A stretch of DNA of 64,000 bases from Chloroflexota bacterium. GTDB taxonomy: Bacteria > Chloroflexota > Limnocylindria > Limnocylindrales > CSP1-4. Position 1 is the stretch's first letter, and the number at the start of each line of letters is the position of its first letter. Below the pieces are notes generated by a model. It was given only the letters and a program-made list of their open reading frames with translations. It did no database searches and was not told the DNA's origin. A program made the position numbers and the translations under genes. Of the stretch, positions 35,663-45,312 are shown in pieces. The DNA is taken from the NCBI GenBank assembly GCA_919901745.1, contig CAKKPP010000003.1, positions 211,742 through 275,741 of the forward strand, in the 5' to 3' direction.

Positions 35663-35700
35663 CACGCGACCCTCGTGACCGACCACGCGACCCTCGTGAC
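35663..35700 (+). repeat. 17-bp direct repeat CACGCGACCCTCGTGAC x2, 21-bp period, upstream of purK
   Basis: 35663-35679 and 35684-35700, just before TACACT (35705-35710). Confidence 0.8.
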
Positions 35701-35720
35701 GACCTACACTTGGCCGACCG

Positions 35721-36890
35721 ATGAATGCAGGCGCGCCGATCCTTCCGCCGGCCACGATCGGCATCCTGGGTGGTGGGCAGCTCGGTCGGATGCTGGGACT
35801 CGCCGCGCGCGAGCTGGGCTACCGTGTCGCCGTTCTCGATCCGGATCCGGACTGCCCCGCGGCGGCGATCGCGGATCGTGTCGAAATCGGCGCGTACGAC
35901 GATACGGCGGCGGCCCTCCGGCTCGCGGCCGACGTCGATGTCCTGACCTACGAACTCGAGCATGTCTCGGCAGCCATGGTCGCGACCGTTGCCGAGATCC
36001 GTCCCGTCCGCCCCGGGATCCGTTCCCTCCAGGTGACCCAGGATCGGCTGGCCGAGCGGGCGTTCTTGGGGGAAGCAGGCGCGGCAGTCGTGCCCTGGCG
36101 AGCCGTCCACACCGTCGACGACCTCCGGGTCGCTGCCTCCGAACTCGGCTTTCCGCTGCGGCTGAAGGCATCGACCGGTGGCTACGACGGACGGAGCCAG
36201 TTCCGAATCGCCGACAACACCGCGATGGTCGGGGCCATCGCCCGATTGAACGCACACCACGGTCAATCGCTCCTCGCCGAGCACGAGGTCGAGTTCACGG
36301 CCGAGTTGAGCGTCGTCGTCGCGCGCGGCGCCGACGGTTCGCTGGCCACGTATCCTGTCGGCCGCAACCGTCACGACGAAGGGATCCTCGTCGAGTCGGT
36401 GGCTCCGGCACCCATCGACCCGGACGTCGCCGCCGCCGCGACCGCCCTCGCCCGTCGGCTGGCCGACGCCGTGGATCTCGTCGGCGTCATGACGGTCGAG
36501 CTGTTCCTGATGCCCGGCGGAGGGCTCGTCGTGAACGAGCTGGCGCCGCGCGTCCACAACAGCGGACATTGGACGATCGAGGCGGCCATCACGAGCCAGT
36601 TCGAGCAGCACGTCCGGGCGATGTGCGGACTTCCCCTCGGGAGCACGGTGCTGCGCGCGGCGGCGGCGACGGTGAACCTGCTCGGCACCGGGGCTCGGCG
36701 TCCGGCGCGCCTCGCGGGGCTCGAGGACGCCCTGGCGCTCGAGGACGTCCATCTCCACGTGTACGACAAGCGCGAGGTCTTCGAGCGCCGGAAGATGGGT
36801 CACGTCACGGCCACGGCCGCGACGATCGAGCTCGCGCTGGGGCGGGCGATGGCCGCCCATGCGATGCTGCGCTGGTCCGAGGAGGGTTGA
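35721..36890 (+). CDS. purK: 5-(carboxyamino)imidazole ribonucleotide synthase
   Basis: [72 protein letters not shown]. Confidence 0.95.
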   Translation: MNAGAPILPPATIGILGGGQLGRMLGLAARELGYRVAVLDPDPDCPAAAIADRVEIGAYDDTAAALRLAADVDVLTYELEHVSAAMVATVAEIRPVRPGIRSLQVTQDRLAERAFLGEAGAAVVPWRAVHTVDDLRVAASELGFPLRLKASTGGYDGRSQFRIADNTAMVGAIARLNAHHGQSLLAEHEVEFTAELSVVVARGADGSLATYPVGRNRHDEGILVESVAPAPIDPDVAAAATALARRLADAVDLVGVMTVELFLMPGGGLVVNELAPRVHNSGHWTIEAAITSQFEQHVRAMCGLPLGSTVLRAAAATVNLLGTGARRPARLAGLEDALALEDVHLHVYDKREVFERRKMGHVTATAATIELALGRAMAAHAMLRWSEEG

Positions 36891-36892
36891 CG

Positions 36893-37393
36893 ATGGCGGA
36901 TCCGAAGCCGCTGGTCGGCGTGGTCGGCGGCAGCCGATCCGACTTCCCTGTCCTCGAGCAGGCATCCGCGCTCCTGGAGATGTTCGAAGTGCCGTGCGAG
37001 ATGCGCGTCGTGTCTGCGCATCGGACGCCCGATCACCTCGCGCGGTACGCGGGAGAGGCGGCAGGCCGAGGCATCCGCGTCATCGTGGCCGGAGCCGGTG
37101 GAGCAGCGCACCTCCCCGGGATGATCGCCGCGCACACGCAGCTCCCGGTCATCGGCGTGCCGATCCCCACGCAGCACCTGGGCGGCCTTGACTCACTGCT
37201 GTCGATCGTCCAGATGCCCCGCGGTATCCCCGTCGCAACCGTGGCGATCGGCAATGCCGAGAACGCCGCCCTGCTGGCGATTGCGATCCTCGCCCTGTCG
37301 GACCCGGCGCTGGCCGACCGGTTGGCCGCGTACCGCGCCGCTCAGACGCAGGCGGTCATGGACGACCCGTCGAATCGCCTGATTCGCGACTGA
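36893..37393 (+). CDS. purE: 5-(carboxyamino)imidazole ribonucleotide mutase
   Basis: [69 protein letters not shown]. Confidence 0.95.
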   Translation: MADPKPLVGVVGGSRSDFPVLEQASALLEMFEVPCEMRVVSAHRTPDHLARYAGEAAGRGIRVIVAGAGGAAHLPGMIAAHTQLPVIGVPIPTQHLGGLDSLLSIVQMPRGIPVATVAIGNAENAALLAIAILALSDPALADRLAAYRAAQTQAVMDDPSNRLIRD

Positions 37394-37451
37394 TCGACGT
37401 CACCGACGAAACGGGATCGAACACCGGGCCTCTGACGCGACCTCCGTGCCT

Positions 37452-38351
37452 TCAGTCATCGGCGGCCTCTGACGCGAACTCGGCCACGCTGACCAGCACG
37501 TCGTCGGTTCCGCGTACGAGCTCCACCGCCACGGGGAGCGTGGCTGCGGCCAGCGCGTCAATGAGGTCGTCCGCATCGGTGACGGCTCGCCCGCCGATGG
37601 ACACGATCAGATCCCCCTCGCGGATGTCGGCTCCGGCCGCTGGACCATCAGAATCGACGCCGCGAACCAGGACGCCCTCCCGATCCGGCAGGCCGACCGA
37701 ACGACGGAGTCGACGCGCCACGCGCGACGGCACGATCGCGATCCCGAGCCGTCGTCGGCGAGCGGATTCCCCGCGACCGAGTGCGTCCACGCGGGTTCGC
37801 AACGCGTCATCAGCCGGTAGCGCCAGGTAGAAGCCCTCGCCGATCCGGTTCGTGTTGAGGCCCACGAGCCGGCCCTCGGCATCGAGCAGCGGTCCGCCCG
37901 ACGATCCCGGGGCGAGGGGAGCCGTGTGTTCCAGCGAACCGGCGATGCGTCGACCCCCGGGGCCGCGGAACGCCCGCGAGACAGCACTGATCGTGCCGAC
38001 CGTGACGCGCGTGCCGCCGCCTGCTACCGCCGCGGCACCGAACACGACCGCCCCGACGCCCACGGCCGCGCCGTCGGCCCACGCCACGGCCGCCGCCTCG
38101 CCGGTGCCCACCTGGACCACCGCAAGATCGCCGTCGAGATCCGCGCCGGCCACGCGACCCCGCTCCGTCCGGCCGTCGGCGAAGGTGATCGTGACCTCGC
38201 CACCGCGCAGATTGTGGGCATTCGTGAGGACGAGCCCGTCGCCGATCACAACGCCGGCGCCGCGCAACCGCGAGCCGACCCCGACCACCGATGGACCGAC
38301 GGCCGCTGCGACGGATTCGATTGCCGTCTGGAGTTCCCGGATGAGTGTCAC
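37452..38351 (-). CDS. trypsin-like serine protease with PDZ domain (HtrA/DegP-like)
   Basis: GDGLVLTNAHNL, GDLAVVQV, TAPLAPGSSGGPLLDAEGRLVGLNTNRI, C-terminal PDZ GVDSDGPAAGADIREGDLIVSIGGRAV; GTG start chosen. Confidence 0.88.
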   Translation of the reverse strand: MTLIRELQTAIESVAAAVGPSVVGVGSRLRGAGVVIGDGLVLTNAHNLRGGEVTITFADGRTERGRVAGADLDGDLAVVQVGTGEAAAVAWADGAAVGVGAVVFGAAAVAGGGTRVTVGTISAVSRAFRGPGGRRIAGSLEHTAPLAPGSSGGPLLDAEGRLVGLNTNRIGEGFYLALPADDALRTRVDALGRGESARRRRLGIAIVPSRVARRLRRSVGLPDREGVLVRGVDSDGPAAGADIREGDLIVSIGGRAVTDADDLIDALAAATLPVAVELVRGTDDVLVSVAEFASEAADD

Positions 38352-38381
38352 TTCGGTCGCGCCCTTTCGCTTCTGGTAGTC

Positions 38382-38398
38382 ACTTGCAAGGTGCAAGT
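38382..38398. promoter_or_regulatory. palindrome ACTTGCA-AGG-TGCAAGT between htrA-like and hxlR-like genes
   Basis: Perfect 7-bp arms, extendable to GTnACTTGCA...TGCAAGTnAC. Confidence 0.7.
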
Positions 38399-38410
38399 TA
38401 CTATGTCGAG

Positions 38411-38911
38411 ATGGCGCGCGCAACCCCATCGTTCATCGGCTCGGGCGCCTCGACTACCATCGGCGCAATGGCCGACCCGAGCTCGCCGCTCGCGACCGCC
38501 CTCGAAGACGTCGGGGATCGCTGGAGCCTGCTCCTCGTCGAATCGCTGCTCGAAGGGCCGCGTCGCTTCGGGGAGCTGCTCGAACGTGTCGACGGCATCG
38601 CGCCGAACATCCTCACCGATCGGCTGCGTCGGCTGGAGCGCGACGGCATCCTGGTTCCACGCGCCTACCAGGAGCGCCCGCCGCGCTTCGAATATCGCCT
38701 CACCGCCGAGGGCCGGGATCTTGCTTCGGCGCTCCGACTGCTGGCCGACTGGGGTACCCGTCGGCACGACCCGACCGACACCGGCGGTTCCTCCGGCCCG
38801 ATGCCGGCCCATCACGACCGATGCGGGACGACACTCGAGACCCGCTGGTTCTGCCCGACCTGCGCCGTCGTGGTCGACGAGCCGTCCGATCCGGAGGTCC
38901 GCCGCGTCTGA
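38411..38911 (+). CDS. HxlR-family transcriptional regulator with C-terminal zinc-ribbon-like motif
   Basis: LATALEDVGDRWSLLLVESLLEGPRRFGELLERVDGIAPNILTDRLRRLERDGILVPRAYQERPPRFEYRLTAEGRDL; CGTTLETRWFCPTC. Confidence 0.9.
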   Translation: MARATPSFIGSGASTTIGAMADPSSPLATALEDVGDRWSLLLVESLLEGPRRFGELLERVDGIAPNILTDRLRRLERDGILVPRAYQERPPRFEYRLTAEGRDLASALRLLADWGTRRHDPTDTGGSSGPMPAHHDRCGTTLETRWFCPTCAVVVDEPSDPEVRRV

Positions 38912-38953
38912 CCCGCGGGTCGGCCGGAAGCCGTCGGGCGTACACTCGGACGC

Positions 38954-39376
38954 ATGGACGACGAACGCTGGCAGCCCGGGATGCCCGCCCTTGACCGGCA
39001 GGCGGTCCGCACCCCAGGCCTGCCGCCAAGTCTGGCTGCGCTCCCTGCGCGCTCGGTGCCCGAGACTGCCCCGACGCCGCTGCAGAAGCAGTACATCAAC
39101 GTGTCGGCTGTCGCTCTCGTCGCCGGCGCGGTCGCCATCACCGCACTGGAGCTCGGGACCCCGCTGGACAGTCCGTTCATCAAGGTGTGTGTCCTGATTT
39201 CCGCGCCGCTGATCATCCTGGTCAACGGCGACGCCGTCGTGCGCATCTGGCGATCGGCGTGGGCCTGGATGCCCGTCAACAGGGGACGCGGGCTCTTCCG
39301 GCTCATCTGGGTCGCGGCCGGGATCAGCGGCTTGCTGGCGATCGCCGCCGCGGCCACGGCCGTCCTGCTGGCATGA
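38954..39376 (+). CDS. hypothetical membrane protein
   Basis: 140 aa, three hydrophobic segments. Confidence 0.6.
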   Translation: MDDERWQPGMPALDRQAVRTPGLPPSLAALPARSVPETAPTPLQKQYINVSAVALVAGAVAITALELGTPLDSPFIKVCVLISAPLIILVNGDAVVRIWRSAWAWMPVNRGRGLFRLIWVAAGISGLLAIAAAATAVLLA

Positions 39377-39386
39377 GGGTGCTCCA

Positions 39387-40031
39387 ATGAGCGACTGGGA
39401 GGTGAACCTGGCGGCGCTCGGGCGCGGTCCCGACGGTCGCTCGACCGACGTCCCGTCCGGCCGCGGGGTGCCAGACTGGCTGGCCGCCACCCTGAACTAC
39501 TGCACGCGCTGCGGGGGCGATCTTCGCCTCGGCCCCGTCGAAGGCGAGGACCGCGACCGGTTGGCCTGTGCGTCCTGCGGCCACGTCGCGTACGTCAACC
39601 CGCGCCTCGTGGTCACGACGATTCCGCTGCTCGGTACCGGGGAGGTGGTCCTCCTTCGGCGGGGGATCGAACCCGGTCGCGGCTGGTGGGCCCAGCCGGG
39701 TGGGTTCCTCGAGGTGGACGAGACCGTCACCGAGGCGGCGATCCGTGAGACCCATGAGGAAACCGGGCTGATCGTCGAGCCGGGCGAGATCATCGGTCTC
39801 TACTCACGGATCGAGGCCGCCGTCGTGGTCCTCGCCATGGAGGCGCGTGTCGTCGGAGGCGAATCCCGCCTCAATCCCGAGGCGCTTGAGATCACGCCGT
39901 TCGCACCGGAGCGCATCCCATGGTCGGGGATCGCGTTCAAGACGACGCACTGGGCGCTGCGCGACTGGATCGGGCGGCGCCATCCGGAACTGCATCCTCG
40001 TCTCGACGATCGAGCCCGCCCGGAGGAGTAG
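39387..40031 (+). CDS. NUDIX hydrolase with N-terminal zinc ribbon
   Basis: NYCTRCGGDLRLG...ACASCGHVAYVNP; GGFLEVDETVTEAAIRETHEETGLIVE Nudix box. Confidence 0.9.
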   Translation: MSDWEVNLAALGRGPDGRSTDVPSGRGVPDWLAATLNYCTRCGGDLRLGPVEGEDRDRLACASCGHVAYVNPRLVVTTIPLLGTGEVVLLRRGIEPGRGWWAQPGGFLEVDETVTEAAIRETHEETGLIVEPGEIIGLYSRIEAAVVVLAMEARVVGGESRLNPEALEITPFAPERIPWSGIAFKTTHWALRDWIGRRHPELHPRLDDRARPEE

Positions 40032-40056
40032 CTGGCGAGCTCCGGAGATCGCGACG

Positions 40057-40680
40057 TCAGATTGCGAATCCGGCCGTCGGCCGCGACGGTCGGACGCCGG
40101 GGCCGGGCGTCGGAGCGGGCACCGGCCCCACCAGCTCGCCGATGTCGATCCGTCGCCGGGTGGCATCGACCGGGATCCCGCGATCGTTGTAGCCGACGAC
40201 AAAGATCCACATCGTGCCGTTCGGGCGCAGGGCCGGCAGGTCGAACTCCGTCGCGAAGGCCACCGGCCGCCCGGCACTGGGTGCGGCGTTGGGTCGGAAG
40301 TCGAACCGCTCGAGTGTGTGCTGCCCGCGCGACTCGAGACGAACATCGACGTAGCGGACTGGAGCGGCCAGGTAGCCGCTCACGATCAGGCGCTGTGTCG
40401 TGATCATCGTCCTCGACGCGGACGGCTCGAGGATGGCGACGGAAATGGGCCGAGGCGAACGTGCCGGCTCATCGGTCGGTGTGGATGTGGCCGGCGGTCG
40501 ATCGCGCTGCGCGGCCTCCGGGTCGCCGGCTGTGGACCCCCGTGGACCTGCAAGCCCAACGACGACGACGGAGGTGATGACGACCACCCAACCCGTCAGC
40601 GCGATCCTGCCGCGTTGGCGCGGTCCGCGGCCTCCCCCAGGATCGAGCGGCCGGATCTCCTGGACGAGCTCATCGTCCAT
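40057..40680 (-). CDS. hypothetical single-TM protein
   Basis: TM segment TGWVVVITSVVVVGLAG, extracytoplasmic beta-rich C-terminus. Confidence 0.5.
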   Translation of the reverse strand: MDDELVQEIRPLDPGGGRGPRQRGRIALTGWVVVITSVVVVGLAGPRGSTAGDPEAAQRDRPPATSTPTDEPARSPRPISVAILEPSASRTMITTQRLIVSGYLAAPVRYVDVRLESRGQHTLERFDFRPNAAPSAGRPVAFATEFDLPALRPNGTMWIFVVGYNDRGIPVDATRRRIDIGELVGPVPAPTPGPGVRPSRPTAGFAI

Positions 40681-40708
40681 CTCGCGGCCCTCCCCGGTTC
40701 GACCCCGT

Positions 40709-42202
40709 TCAGCTGAGGTCGATGTAGACGTTCTTGACTTCGGTATAGAGATCGAGCGCGGACATCCCGAGTTCGCGCCCGATGCCCGACATCTTGTAGC
40801 CGCCGAACGGTGCCTCGGTGTGAACCGAGCTGTTCGAGTTCACGCTGATCACGCCGGCCTGCAGCGCGCGGGCGGAGCGCAGAGCGCGTCCGATGTCGCG
40901 GCTCCACACCGAACCCGACAGTCCGTACGGCGTCGCGTTCGCGAGGCGGAGCGCCTCTTCCTCCGTGTCGAACGGGATGATCGACACGACCGGCCCGAAG
41001 ATCTCCTCACGGGCGATCCGCATGTCGTTCGTCACGCCGTCGAAGATCGCCGGCATCAGGAATGCCCCGTCGGCGAGGCCCGCTGCCGTTGGCACACGAC
41101 CGCCGGCGACAAGGTTGGCGCCCTCGGCGATGCCGGCTTCGACGTAGTCCATGACCCGTTCTCGCTGCTTGAAGCTGACCAGCGAGCCGACCTCGGTGGC
41201 GTCGTCGAGCGGATCGCCGACCTTGACCTTCTCGGTCGCCGCGGCGAACAGCGCGACCACCTGGTCGTGCACCGAACGCTCCACGATGATCCGGCTCCGT
41301 GCACAGCAATCCTGGCCGCAGTTGTCGAACACGGAATACGGCGATTCCCTGGCGAACTTCTCGAGATCAGCGTCGCCGAAGACGATGCTCGGGCTCTTGC
41401 CACCGAGCTCCAGGCTGATCTTCTTCACGTTGCCCGAGGCGAGGCGCATGATCTCCTGGCCCGTGGTGGTCTCGCCGGTGAACGCGATCTTGCCGACACC
41501 GTCGTGGGCCGCGATCGCTGCGCCGGCGCTGCCACCCGGTCCGGTGACCACGTTGAGGACGCCCCCCGGAATGCCGGCTTCGAGGGCCAGTTCACCGAGC
41601 CGGATCGCCGTGAGCGGCGAAAGGCTCGCCGGCTTCAGGATGCACGTGTTGCCCGCGGCCAGGGCTGGCCCCAGCTTCCAGCTGGCCATGAGGATCGGGA
41701 AGTTCCAGGGCACGATGAGCCCCACCACGCCGATCGGCTCGCGCAGGGTCATGTCGAGGCCCGGTTTCGACACGGGGATCGTCTGGCCGAAGATCTTGTT
41801 CGCGGCGCCCGCGTAGTAGTCGAAGACGAGGCTCGCCCCGATCACTTCGCCGCGGGAGCCCGAGATCGGCTTGCCGACATTCCGCGTCTCCAGCTGCGCC
41901 AGTTCCTCGCTGTTCTGCTTGACGAGGGCAGCGAACTTCGAGAGCGTGCGCCCGCGCTTGCCCGCGGCCCAATTCGCCCAGCCCTTCGGGTCGTCGAACG
42001 CCTTTCGAGCGGCTGCAACCGCACGATCGACGTCGGTTTTCCCGCCGAGGGGAGCCGTGGCGATCACCTTGCCGGTCGCCGGGTTGACGACCTCGAAGGT
42101 CTGGCCATCGGCGGCGGCGACCTGCTCCCCACCGATGACCATCGTGGTGCGGATGATCTCCGCCGTGGCGGCTGAGGTTGTGACCTGCTGTTCGATCGTC
42201 AT
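40709..42202 (-). CDS. NAD(P)-dependent aldehyde dehydrogenase
   Basis: EPIGVVGLIVPWNFPILMASWKLGPALAAGNTCILKPA, FTGETTTGQEIMRLASGNVKKISLELGGKSPSIVF, NCGQDCCARSRIIVE. Confidence 0.95.
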   Translation of the reverse strand: MTIEQQVTTSAATAEIIRTTMVIGGEQVAAADGQTFEVVNPATGKVIATAPLGGKTDVDRAVAAARKAFDDPKGWANWAAGKRGRTLSKFAALVKQNSEELAQLETRNVGKPISGSRGEVIGASLVFDYYAGAANKIFGQTIPVSKPGLDMTLREPIGVVGLIVPWNFPILMASWKLGPALAAGNTCILKPASLSPLTAIRLGELALEAGIPGGVLNVVTGPGGSAGAAIAAHDGVGKIAFTGETTTGQEIMRLASGNVKKISLELGGKSPSIVFGDADLEKFARESPYSVFDNCGQDCCARSRIIVERSVHDQVVALFAAATEKVKVGDPLDDATEVGSLVSFKQRERVMDYVEAGIAEGANLVAGGRVPTAAGLADGAFLMPAIFDGVTNDMRIAREEIFGPVVSIIPFDTEEEALRLANATPYGLSGSVWSRDIGRALRSARALQAGVISVNSNSSVHTEAPFGGYKMSGIGRELGMSALDLYTEVKNVYIDLS

Positions 42203-42300
42203 CGGGTGGTCCTCACGGGTAGGTCTCGCGGCCGTCGCTCAGGGTGCGGCCGCCGTACAGGGTGCGGGTGGTCCGGGATGCGTGTCCCGATGATACGCCC

Positions 42301-42324
42301 CGGGTCGCCGGGTGGCCGGGTGGC
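42301..42324 (+). repeat. 8-bp tandem repeat (CGGGTSGC)x3
   Basis: cgggtcgc cgggtggc cgggtggc. Confidence 0.7.
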
Positions 42325-42512
42325 CGAACCTGCGCTACTCGTCATGGGCGTCGCCTGACGCGCGAAGCCCCGGAGTCGGTTCGCGGCACGCGGCACACGC
42401 GTGAAATGGCACAGATCGGGGCTCGGAAGCCCCTTCCCGCTACGGATCACTCCTCTGTGGTGTGCGCTGGGGTCGACCTGACGCGATCTTGCAGCGGCAC
42501 TCCCTACGGTTG

Positions 42513-42544
42513 TGCCCGGTTGCCCGGTCGCCCGGTCGCCCGGT
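42513..42544 (+). repeat. 8-bp tandem repeat (YGCCCGGT)x4
   Basis: tgcccggt tgcccggt cgcccggt cgcccggt. Confidence 0.75.
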
Positions 42545-42559
42545 GCGTCCGGGCACAGT

Positions 42560-44377
42560 TCAGACCCGATCGCGCCCGTAGACGTCGCGCCGCAGGCCGG
42601 TGACGATCGCCGTCAGTTCGGGCCCGGAGACACCCATCCGCTGGAGCGCGTGGCGGGCGAGTTCGAACGCGGCCTCGGCATCGGGGTCGGCGATCCGGCG
42701 CGCGCCGACATCCCGGAGGTCCACCACCGAGTGTTGCCCGCGCGCCCGGGCCGCGATCATCAGGCGCGGGTTGATCCGCAGCGCGCGCTCCGTCGCAAGC
42801 CGGGCCGATAGCGGGTCGCCGACCGCGATCACGAGGACATTCGCATGGTCGAGCCCGCAGCGGGCGAGAATCGCCGGGTTCGCGGCATCGCCGAACAGCG
42901 TGGCGGCCCCGGTCTTCGACAGCTCCTCGAGCCGACGCGGGTCGCGATCGACGACCACGACGCGGAAGCCGCGGTTTCGGACGGCCTTCACGACGACGCC
43001 GCCGACGTGCCCACCGCCGAGGACAACGACCGCCGGCCGGTGCGCGTCGGCCTCCTGGGTGAGGAGCTGTTCGGTGCGCGAGGTGCCGGCCATGCCGGGA
43101 CGTGGAGGCTGGACCTGGGGGCCGGTATCGGGATCGGGCGCGTACCTCCCATCGTGCCCTTGGGCTTGGTGGTCGCGCCGCGCCTCCAGGCGAGTTGCAA
43201 GGTGCGTCGCCGCACCCTGCGCAAGTGGGCTGACCAGGATGCTGACCACCGCCGTGCCCAGGATCAGGTTGTAGGCCTGGGCGGACAGGATCCCCAGGTC
43301 AAGGCCGTTCTCGGCAAGGATGAAGCTGAACTCACCCACCTGCGACATCCCGGCCCCCAGCAGCAGTGCGGAGCGGACCGGGAGCCGTCTCCACCAGCCC
43401 AGGAGTGCGATGACCGCGCCCTTGCCGACCACCGCGAGGCCGACCAGAAGAGCGATCGTCGGCAGGTCGTCGAGAAGCGCCACAGGGTCGAGCAGCATTC
43501 CTACCGACACGAAGAACAGCACCGCGAAGAGGTCGCGGAACGGGATGACCTCTGCGGCGGCCTGGTACGACAGGTCGGATTCAGAGACGAGCAGTCCCGC
43601 CACGAACGCCCCCAGCGCAAGTGACAGCCCGAACAGCGCGCTCGATGCGAATGCCGTCAGCAGGGCCGTCGCGACCACGGCGAGCAGGAACAGCTCGTTC
43701 GATCCGAGCCGGGCGACATAAGCGAACCCGAGCGGGAGCAACCGGGTCCCCAGCACGTATGCCAGGACGAGGAAGATTGCTGCCTTCACGAGTGCGATGA
43801 CGAGGGGACCGATGAAGTCGGCGCCGGCCAGCGGGGGCAGGGCGACGATGAACAGGATCGTCGCAATGTCCTGGACGATCGACCAGCCGATCGCCGCTCG
43901 ACCGTGGAGGCTATCGGTCTCCCCCCGGTCGAGGAGCGTCTTGATGACGACGAGGGTCGACGAGATGGACAGGCACGCGCCGATCACCAGCGCCTCGCGC
44001 AGTTCGTGCCCGAGTACCACCATGACGATGGCGCCGACGCCGAGCACGATCGCGATCTGGACGACCCCGCCCGGCAGCGCCACGTGACGGATCTCGCGCA
44101 GCTCGCGGATCGAGAACTCGACGCCGAGAGCGAAGAGCAGGAGCACGACGCCGACGTCGGCGAGAACGGCGATCCGGTTCTCCTCGCCGGCGTTCTCAGG
44201 CGACAGCGCCCCGATGGCGATGCCGGCGAGCAAGTAGCCCACGATGGCCGGCTGGCGCAGGCGCAGCAAGATCGCCCCGCTGACGAGCGCCGCGGCCACC
44301 GTCCCACCGAGCTGCAGGATGAAGCGGAGCTGCTCGGTCAACTCGAGATCGAACGCGTAGGCCGAGAGATCAGGCAT
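42560..44377 (-). CDS. CPA2-type cation:proton antiporter (Kef-like) with TrkA-N domain
   Basis: IVGYLLAGIAIGALSPENAG, GRAAIGWSIVQDIATILFIVALPPLAG; C-terminal VVVLGGGHVGGVVVKAVRNRGFRVVVVDRDPRRLEEL. Confidence 0.92.
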   Translation of the reverse strand: MPDLSAYAFDLELTEQLRFILQLGGTVAAALVSGAILLRLRQPAIVGYLLAGIAIGALSPENAGEENRIAVLADVGVVLLLFALGVEFSIRELREIRHVALPGGVVQIAIVLGVGAIVMVVLGHELREALVIGACLSISSTLVVIKTLLDRGETDSLHGRAAIGWSIVQDIATILFIVALPPLAGADFIGPLVIALVKAAIFLVLAYVLGTRLLPLGFAYVARLGSNELFLLAVVATALLTAFASSALFGLSLALGAFVAGLLVSESDLSYQAAAEVIPFRDLFAVLFFVSVGMLLDPVALLDDLPTIALLVGLAVVGKGAVIALLGWWRRLPVRSALLLGAGMSQVGEFSFILAENGLDLGILSAQAYNLILGTAVVSILVSPLAQGAATHLATRLEARRDHQAQGHDGRYAPDPDTGPQVQPPRPGMAGTSRTEQLLTQEADAHRPAVVVLGGGHVGGVVVKAVRNRGFRVVVVDRDPRRLEELSKTGAATLFGDAANPAILARCGLDHANVLVIAVGDPLSARLATERALRINPRLMIAARARGQHSVVDLRDVGARRIADPDAEAAFELARHALQRMGVSGPELTAIVTGLRRDVYGRDRV

Positions 44378-44407
44378 CGGCGACCCAGAACTCGGGTCGC
44401 ATCGCGA

Positions 44408-45310
44408 TCAGCTGCCCGCGCGGCCGCCGCGCTCGACTGCGGCCATCGCAGCCCCCACGATCCCTGCGTCGTTGCGGAGCCGCGCCGCGACCACCGGTAC
44501 CTGAACGGTGAGCCGACCGATGAACCTCTCGGCGCTCTTGCTGATGCCTCCGCCGACGATGATCAGCTTCGGCGAGAACAGCTTCTCGATCGCCAGGAGA
44601 TGCTCGTCGAGATCCTGGGCCCAGGCCTTCCACGACAGCCCGCGCCGGACCTTGGCGGAGGAAGCGGAGCGACGCTCTGCGTCCCTGCCGCGAATCTCCA
44701 TGTGGCCCAGCTCCGTGTTCGGGACGAGCTTCCCGTCGCTGAACATTCCGGATCCAACGCCGGTGCCAAGAGTCAGGACGAGGACCACGCCGTCGCGGCC
44801 CACGCCGGCCCCGAAGCGCATCTCCGCGAGGCCAGCCGCGTCGGCGTCGTTGATCATGACCACGGTCCGTCCGAGGGCCTTCGTCAGCGCCGCGTCGGCG
44901 TCATAGGCCACCCAGCCCGCGTCGATGTTGGCCGCGCTGCGCGTCACCCCGTCGATGACGACGGACGGGATGCCGATCCCGACCGGTACCCCGGCCAGTG
45001 CCGCCGCAAGGATCGGCGGTCGGGCGGACGTCGGCGGGTCGCTCGAACCGGCCGGCTTCCCCGCGACCGCCGCGTCCAGGGTCCGCTTGACGAGCCGTCC
45101 GATCGTGCGACCGACGGCCCCCGGCGTCGACGGATCGGGCGTCGGCACGCGGATGCGGTCCGTGAGCAGGAGACCCGTGTTCGCGTCGACGAGGGCCGCC
45201 TTGATGCCGCTGCCACCGACGTCCACGCCGATCGCCAGGCGACGCTCGCGCGTCTTCGCGCCACGCCGGGTGGGCGGCGTCGCGGTCCGGATGGTGGTGG
45301 GCTCGGCCAT
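44408..45310 (-). CDS. ROK-family polyphosphate glucokinase-like protein
   Basis: LAIGVDVGGSGIKAALVDANTG, VGIGIPSVVIDGVTRSAANIDAGW, VLTLGTGVGSGMFSDGKLVPNTELGH. Confidence 0.88.
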   Translation of the reverse strand: MAEPTTIRTATPPTRRGAKTRERRLAIGVDVGGSGIKAALVDANTGLLLTDRIRVPTPDPSTPGAVGRTIGRLVKRTLDAAVAGKPAGSSDPPTSARPPILAAALAGVPVGIGIPSVVIDGVTRSAANIDAGWVAYDADAALTKALGRTVVMINDADAAGLAEMRFGAGVGRDGVVLVLTLGTGVGSGMFSDGKLVPNTELGHMEIRGRDAERRSASSAKVRRGLSWKAWAQDLDEHLLAIEKLFSPKLIIVGGGISKSAERFIGRLTVQVPVVAARLRNDAGIVGAAMAAVERGGRAGS

Positions 45311-45312
45311 CG

